Made by a program: the position numbers and the translations under genes
Notes under the pieces: generated by a model
The model's database searches: none
The model's input: the letters and a program-made list of their open reading frames with translations, nothing else
What the model was told of the DNA's origin: nothing
In this document: positions 15,683 to 16,413 of the stretch, in pieces
How the letters are laid out: every line of letters begins with the position of its first letter
Position numbering within the stretch: the first letter of the stretch is position 1
From: Gracilaria caudata
Lineage: Eukaryota; Rhodophyta; Florideophyceae; Gracilariales; Gracilariaceae
DNA length: 16,413 bases
Reading direction: 5' to 3'
Assembly (NCBI GenBank): GCA_030374735.1
Contig: JASCIV010000569.1
Coordinates: forward strand, 1 to 16,413

Positions 15683-15697
15683 TCTCTCTCTCTCTCT
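15683..15697. repeat. CT microsatellite, copy A
   Basis: A 15-nt perfect TC alternation, preceded by GAATTAT and followed by TTTATGAG. A similar tract lies 488 bp further on with related flanks. Confidence 0.85.
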
Positions 15698-15729
15698 TTT
15701 ATGAGTATGTTGGCCTAATTACGAGGAAA

Positions 15730-15975
15730 CAGTGTTTCTGTTCAAAGAAACGTTCTGTCACTAGGAAGGCCGACACTGTATCTGGCCGTTTTCTTATAAT
15801 CTCATCTACACGCAAACCTTGACGTTCTCTAAGAGCGGCAAGCACGTTCGTCTGGACGCCGTTCTCTTTGGGCACCGCAGGATAAAGTGATCGACGTCGT
15901 TTAGCAAATTTGGCCAGCAGCTGCACACCAATTTCTTTCCGAGAATATGTGATCCACGAAGACGAATCATTAAAA
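15730..15975 (-). pseudogene. Decayed LINE-like reverse transcriptase C-terminus
   Basis: Read on the minus strand from 15970, one frame gives IRLRGSH, then CSCW, then DVDHFILRCPKR. This resembles the C-terminal end of non-LTR retrotransposon polymerases: an RLRxGH segment, a CxxC pair, and (E/D)DVxHFLLxCPxY. The likeness then moves to another frame, which reads VDEIIRKRPDTVSAFLVTERF and matches the usual L...FLxxTxRF end, so a frameshift lies near 15,845. Stop codons close each frame. No reverse transcriptase or endonuclease motif was found further upstream to the window edge, so the copy is 5'-truncated or heavily decayed. In life such proteins copy element RNA into the genome; this one is dead. 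The match is by pattern only and is short. Confidence 0.45.
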
Positions 15976-16413
15976 ACTGTTTCGCGAAGTAGACTTTGTA
16001 AGGCATGTACGAGCTCTACAACACATCGCAGAATCCCAGACACGATTCTGTTGGTACCTCACCTTGCTCTAACTATGTGCGGAATCTGGACAGCACGTAA
16101 TTCTTTACGCTTGCGAGTGTCGTTGAAACCCGGTACGTTTGCGGGACAGATGGATTGGAGAATTCATTTACTCTCTCTCTCTCTCATTTACGAAACGCAC
16201 ACGCCAATTCCGCGTTGCGCGTGGGTTGCTAACGACCCAACACCTATAACACTCCTATATGGCAGCCACGAACTACCAAATGGTAGCTATGCTACACGCA
16301 CTGGGCTACGAATAGAAAGTACTAGACCTCTTAGGTGTTTTCAAACGCAGAGCGTTTCGTCACCGACGCTTATCGCCTTCATCTTCGCAACCTCTTCTTT
16401 CAACCTCTAGAGA
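15976..16413. other. Edge region without a recognisable gene
   Basis: A plus-strand frame stays open from about 15,910 to TAG 16,408-16,410, but it has no early ATG, overlaps the retroelement remnant and shows no domain. On the minus strand all frames are broken by stops. Apart from the second CT tract, nothing clear is seen. Confidence 0.4.
16171..16185. repeat. CT microsatellite, copy B
   Basis: A 15-nt perfect CT alternation, preceded by GAATTCATTTA and followed by ATTTACG. Length and flanks resemble copy A at 15683-15697; the retroelement remnant lies between them. Confidence 0.85.

Noticed and set aside
15290..15718. Plus-strand frame of about 142 aa before the CT tract
   Set aside because: It lacks an ATG near its start, has no domain and ends in the CT microsatellite.
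1..16413. CRISPR arrays, bacterial defence genes, prophage or plasmid features
   Set aside because: No spaced direct repeats, operons with ribosome binding sites, integrases or replication genes were seen; intron, poly(A) signal and gene families are eukaryotic.

Overview
The window is nuclear DNA of a eukaryote, most likely a small-genome unicellular alga. The evidence is type II membrane glycosyltransferases, an SnRK3/CIPK-like protein kinase, an organelle-type DEAD-box helicase, a plant-type zinc-finger protein, AATAAA next to a stop codon, and one short spliceosomal intron with GTATGT, GCTAAC and CAG signals. Most genes have no visible intron and lie very close together. An intron-poor red alga would fit, but that is a guess; nothing here fixes the species.

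The window has two halves of very different composition. Lines sampled by hand between 1 and about 6,450 run 70-75% G+C. They hold five tightly packed genes: a bZIP protein (+, 32-1468); a GT61 glycosyltransferase (-, 1996-3765), convergent with it; a tandem CX2CX8[C/A]X7CX2C zinc-finger protein (+, 4219-4689); a VanZ-like membrane protein (+, 4742-5302), only 52 bp further on; and a coiled-coil protein with an ESCRT-III-like C-terminus (-, 5368-5898). From about 6,540 on, sampled lines are near 50% and locally much lower (about 32% at 11,221-11,280). The step falls inside one gene, the SnRK3-like kinase (+, 6457-9021), whose GC-rich first exon is joined to a balanced second exon across an 81-bp intron.

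The second half is gene-poor after 10.3 kb. It holds a GT14 (core-2/I-branching type) glycosyltransferase (-, 9173-10279), a DDX28/RH22-like DEAD-box helicase (-, 12100-14022), and two stretches of about 1.8 and 2.4 kb without a convincing gene. The second of these carries a decayed C-terminus of a LINE-like reverse transcriptase, bracketed by two 15-nt CT tracts.

The genes do not form an obvious pathway. The two glycosyltransferases would act in the secretory pathway on glycans. The bZIP and zinc-finger proteins look nuclear. The helicase and possibly the VanZ-like protein look organellar. No defence system, viral module or canonical RNA gene was recognised. The strongest unexplained signals are the composition step inside the kinase gene, a 41-bp near-perfect palindrome in the kinase promoter, a stop-free in-frame intron that would encode a membrane-like segment, and the repeat-dense space between the bZIP and GT61 genes.
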